Source of the DNA: an uncultured Bdellovibrionales bacterium
GTDB lineage: Bacteria; Bdellovibrionota; Bdellovibrionia; Bdellovibrionales; JAMPXM01
Direction: 5' to 3'
Assembly (NCBI GenBank): GCA_937927435.1
Contig: CALBDW010000094.1
Span: 1 to 7,582 of the forward strand
Length of the DNA stretch: 7,582 bases
The notes beneath the pieces were generated by a model that was not told where the DNA came from, ran no database searches, and worked only from the letters and a program-made list of their open reading frames with translations. The translations under genes were made by a program, and so were the position numbers. Below are positions 6,290 through 7,582 of the stretch, piece after piece. Numbering within the stretch: the first letter of the stretch is position 1; each line of letters starts with the position of its first letter.

Positions 6290-6676
6290 TTATTGCACAT
6301 TGGGAAGCTGCGCAGCCGAGCGCACGACTTTAATGCGCGCCAAGGAACCGTAGATTTCAAAGTGCCGTTTGGTCTTTTCCGGGCAAGCGATGAGAGCGAA
6401 CTGCCCGCCCCGCCGACCGAGGACCTCAGCCGTCTCCACACAGCATTTGATAGCCGGAAGGCTCATAAATCGGTTCCCTTTTAAATCCAGGGCCATGTTA
6501 TTGCAGCCCTGCACCACAAGTCCCCGAATTTCCTCAATGAGAGCATTTTGATTGAAAGAGTCCACGCGGGTTTTAACGGTGATGATCCGCCAACCATTGG
6601 CCTCAGTTTGAGCAAACGTGGAGCTCTCTGGAGATGAGGGCTCGCTTTGAATTTTGACGTTCTCGACATCGCCCAT
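6290..6676 (-). CDS. STAS-domain protein (anti-sigma-factor-antagonist-like)
   Basis: A small cytoplasmic protein of 128 residues. Residues 1-27 are a polar, Ser/Pro/Glu-rich tail. About 28-125 fit the STAS fold of SpoIIAA/RsbV-type proteins: a beta strand (RIITV), a loop with VDSFN and a helix, the strand MALDLKGNRF (61-70), a helix, then FALIACPE (93-100) and a final helix with EIYGSLARI. The motif FMDSSGL, which in SpoIIAA carries the phosphorylated serine, reads FMSLPAI (70-76) here: the serine position is Leu73 and the aspartate is Ser72. It may therefore not be switched by the usual kinase. No partner kinase, anti-sigma factor or sigma factor gene is in the window. It is convergent with rdgB. 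No Shine-Dalgarno is seen, and the promoter lies almost at the ATG. The fold is fairly sure; the role is unknown. Confidence 0.82.
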   Translation of the reverse strand: MGDVENVKIQSEPSSPESSTFAQTEANGWRIITVKTRVDSFNQNALIEEIRGLVVQGCNNMALDLKGNRFMSLPAIKCCVETAEVLGRRGGQFALIACPEKTKRHFEIYGSLARIKVVRSAAQLPNVQ

Positions 6677-6684
6677 ACGTAAAA

Positions 6685-6714
6685 ATTATTTTGACCCGCT
6701 CAACTTATTGTCAA
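6685..6714 (-). promoter_or_regulatory. Sigma70-type promoter for the STAS gene, giving a near-leaderless transcript
   Basis: On the minus strand, TTGACA (6714-6709, a perfect -35) is followed by 18 bases and AATAAT (6690-6685, one mismatch to TATAAT). The expected start of transcription is about 6677-6680, only 1-4 bases before the ATG at 6676. No ribosome binding site lies between, so the mRNA would be essentially leaderless. Confidence 0.5.
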
Positions 6715-6835
6715 TGGACCATGAGCCTGACCGACGCGGCTAATCTTTGAAAAAAACTTCAGAATTCTAGACTTTTAGCGCGCTCTAAGCTACACCCCAT
6801 GACTCATGTAGCGCAAAGCTCGAGCCCCCTTCACC

Positions 6836-6839
6836 GGAG
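6836..6839 (+). promoter_or_regulatory. Ribosome binding site that fixes the prs start
   Basis: GGAG with seven bases to the ATG at 6847. It favours this start over the in-frame ATG at 6799, which lacks a ribosome site and would add 16 residues not found in typical PRPP synthetases. Confidence 0.65.
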
Positions 6840-6846
6840 CCAACCA

Positions 6847-7582
6847 ATGCAGGGTCTGAAAATATTTTCGGGTAACTCCAATAAGCCTTTCGCGGAAAAG
6901 GTAGCCCGAGAAGCCGGCGTCGAACTTGGATACTGCGAGATCGGCCGTTTCGCCGACGGCGAAATTCAAGTCGAGATCCATGAAAGCGTTCGTGGGAAAG
7001 ATGTGTTTGTGATTCAAAGCGCGTGTCCTCCCGTGAACGAAAACTACATGGAGCTCTTTTTGATGCTGGACGCGCTTAAGCGCGCCTCAGCCCGCGAAAT
7101 CACGGCGGTCATTCCTTACTTCGGTTACGCTCGCCAGGACCGCAAGGTCGCTCCCCGCGCCCCGATTTCGTCCAAGTGTATGGCGGATCTTTTGACGGCG
7201 GCCGGAGCCAACCGGATCGTTGCGGTCGACCTGCATGCGGCCCAAATTCAGGGCTTCTTTAACGTTCCGGTGGATCACCTTTTTGCGATCCCTACAATGG
7301 CTCGGGCATGGCGCGAAAAAATCGGATTCGGCGAAGATTTCGTCGCCGTAAGCCCTGATTCAGGCGGTGTCGAGCGGACGCGTGCCTTTGCCAAACGCAT
7401 CGAATGCCCGATTGCGATCATCGATAAGCGACGCACAAAACCCAATGAAGCCAAGGCTCTGCACCTGATCGGCGACGTTTCGGGCCGAACAGCGATTATT
7501 GTCGACGACATGATCGATACGGCAGGCACCCTCACCCAAGCTGTTGACAGCCTGCTACGAAATGGGGCAAAGAAGGTCTTTG
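6847..7582 (+). CDS. prs: Ribose-phosphate pyrophosphokinase (PRPP synthetase), partial, C-terminus beyond window
   Basis: Transfers pyrophosphate from ATP to ribose 5-phosphate, making PRPP for purine, pyrimidine, NAD, His and Trp synthesis. I translated 245 residues up to the window edge; the family is about 310-320 long, so roughly 70 are missing. The protein begins MQGLKIFSGNSNK like the usual MKLFAGN start. It carries FADGEI (35-40), the ATP-binding loop YFGYARQDRK (91-100), DLHAAQIQGFF (128-138), SPDSGGVERTRA (169-180), the catalytic IIDKRR (191-196, K194) and the PRPP-binding loop VDDMIDTAGT (219-228). Start 6847 is chosen for family alignment and its ribosome site; an in-frame ATG at 6799 is less likely. 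The 170 bases between this gene and the divergent STAS gene should hold its promoter, but I found only weak candidates. Intact as far as visible. Confidence 0.98.
   Translation, partial: MQGLKIFSGNSNKPFAEKVAREAGVELGYCEIGRFADGEIQVEIHESVRGKDVFVIQSACPPVNENYMELFLMLDALKRASAREITAVIPYFGYARQDRKVAPRAPISSKCMADLLTAAGANRIVAVDLHAAQIQGFFNVPVDHLFAIPTMARAWREKIGFGEDFVAVSPDSGGVERTRAFAKRIECPIAIIDKRRTKPNEAKALHLIGDVSGRTAIIVDDMIDTAGTLTQAVDSLLRNGAKKVF

Noticed and set aside
6747..6773. Possible prs promoter TTGAAA-15-TAGACT
   Set aside because: Spacer is short and the -10 matches only four of six positions, so it is not reported as a feature; prs must have a promoter somewhere in this gap.
6799..6846. Sixteen-residue N-terminal extension of prs from ATG 6799
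   Set aside because: No ribosome site before it and no family counterpart; ATG 6847 aligns with typical PRPP synthetases and has GGAG at proper spacing.

Overview
The window is a GC-moderate stretch (mid-50s % by eye) of a Gram-negative chromosome, densely packed with housekeeping genes. The Gram-negative reading rests on a two-domain (67K-type) SppA, a GreB-type elongation factor and a secreted AmiA/AmiC-like amidase. The combination, with a divergent STAS protein between rdgB and prs, would fit a Bdellovibrionota or other delta-proteobacterium-like genome. That placement is an inference with low to moderate confidence.

Layout. Minus-strand block (1-3721), in transcription order: greB, dedA, sppA, then a PAP2-family phosphatase that runs off the left edge. 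The last two junctions (dedA/sppA and sppA/PAP2) are 4-base ATGA overlaps, so these three membrane or envelope genes are probably translationally coupled. A good sigma70-type promoter lies upstream of greB. Plus-strand block (3936-6194): an N-acetylmuramoyl-L-alanine amidase, then rph and rdgB 15 bases apart. A small STAS-domain gene (6290-6676, minus strand) converges on rdgB. prs starts at 6847 on the plus strand and runs off the right edge.

How the genes fit together. rph (tRNA 3'-end trimming), rdgB (removal of dITP/XTP) and prs (PRPP synthesis) are nucleotide and RNA housekeeping. greB rescues backtracked RNA polymerase. DedA plus PAP2 plausibly act on undecaprenyl phosphate recycling, SppA degrades leftover signal peptides, and the amidase cleaves septal peptidoglycan.

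The most unusual signal is a pair of related imperfect palindromes of about 92-95 bases (3735-3826 and 6193-6287), with 24-base inverted arms and an inner hairpin. One copy fills nearly all of the greB 5' leader. The other fits almost exactly between the stop codons of the convergent rdgB and STAS genes. Neither contains a gene. They look like a dispersed REP/MITE-type element reused as a leader and as a possible two-way terminator. I see no CRISPR array, tRNA, rRNA, transposase gene or clear new multi-gene system.
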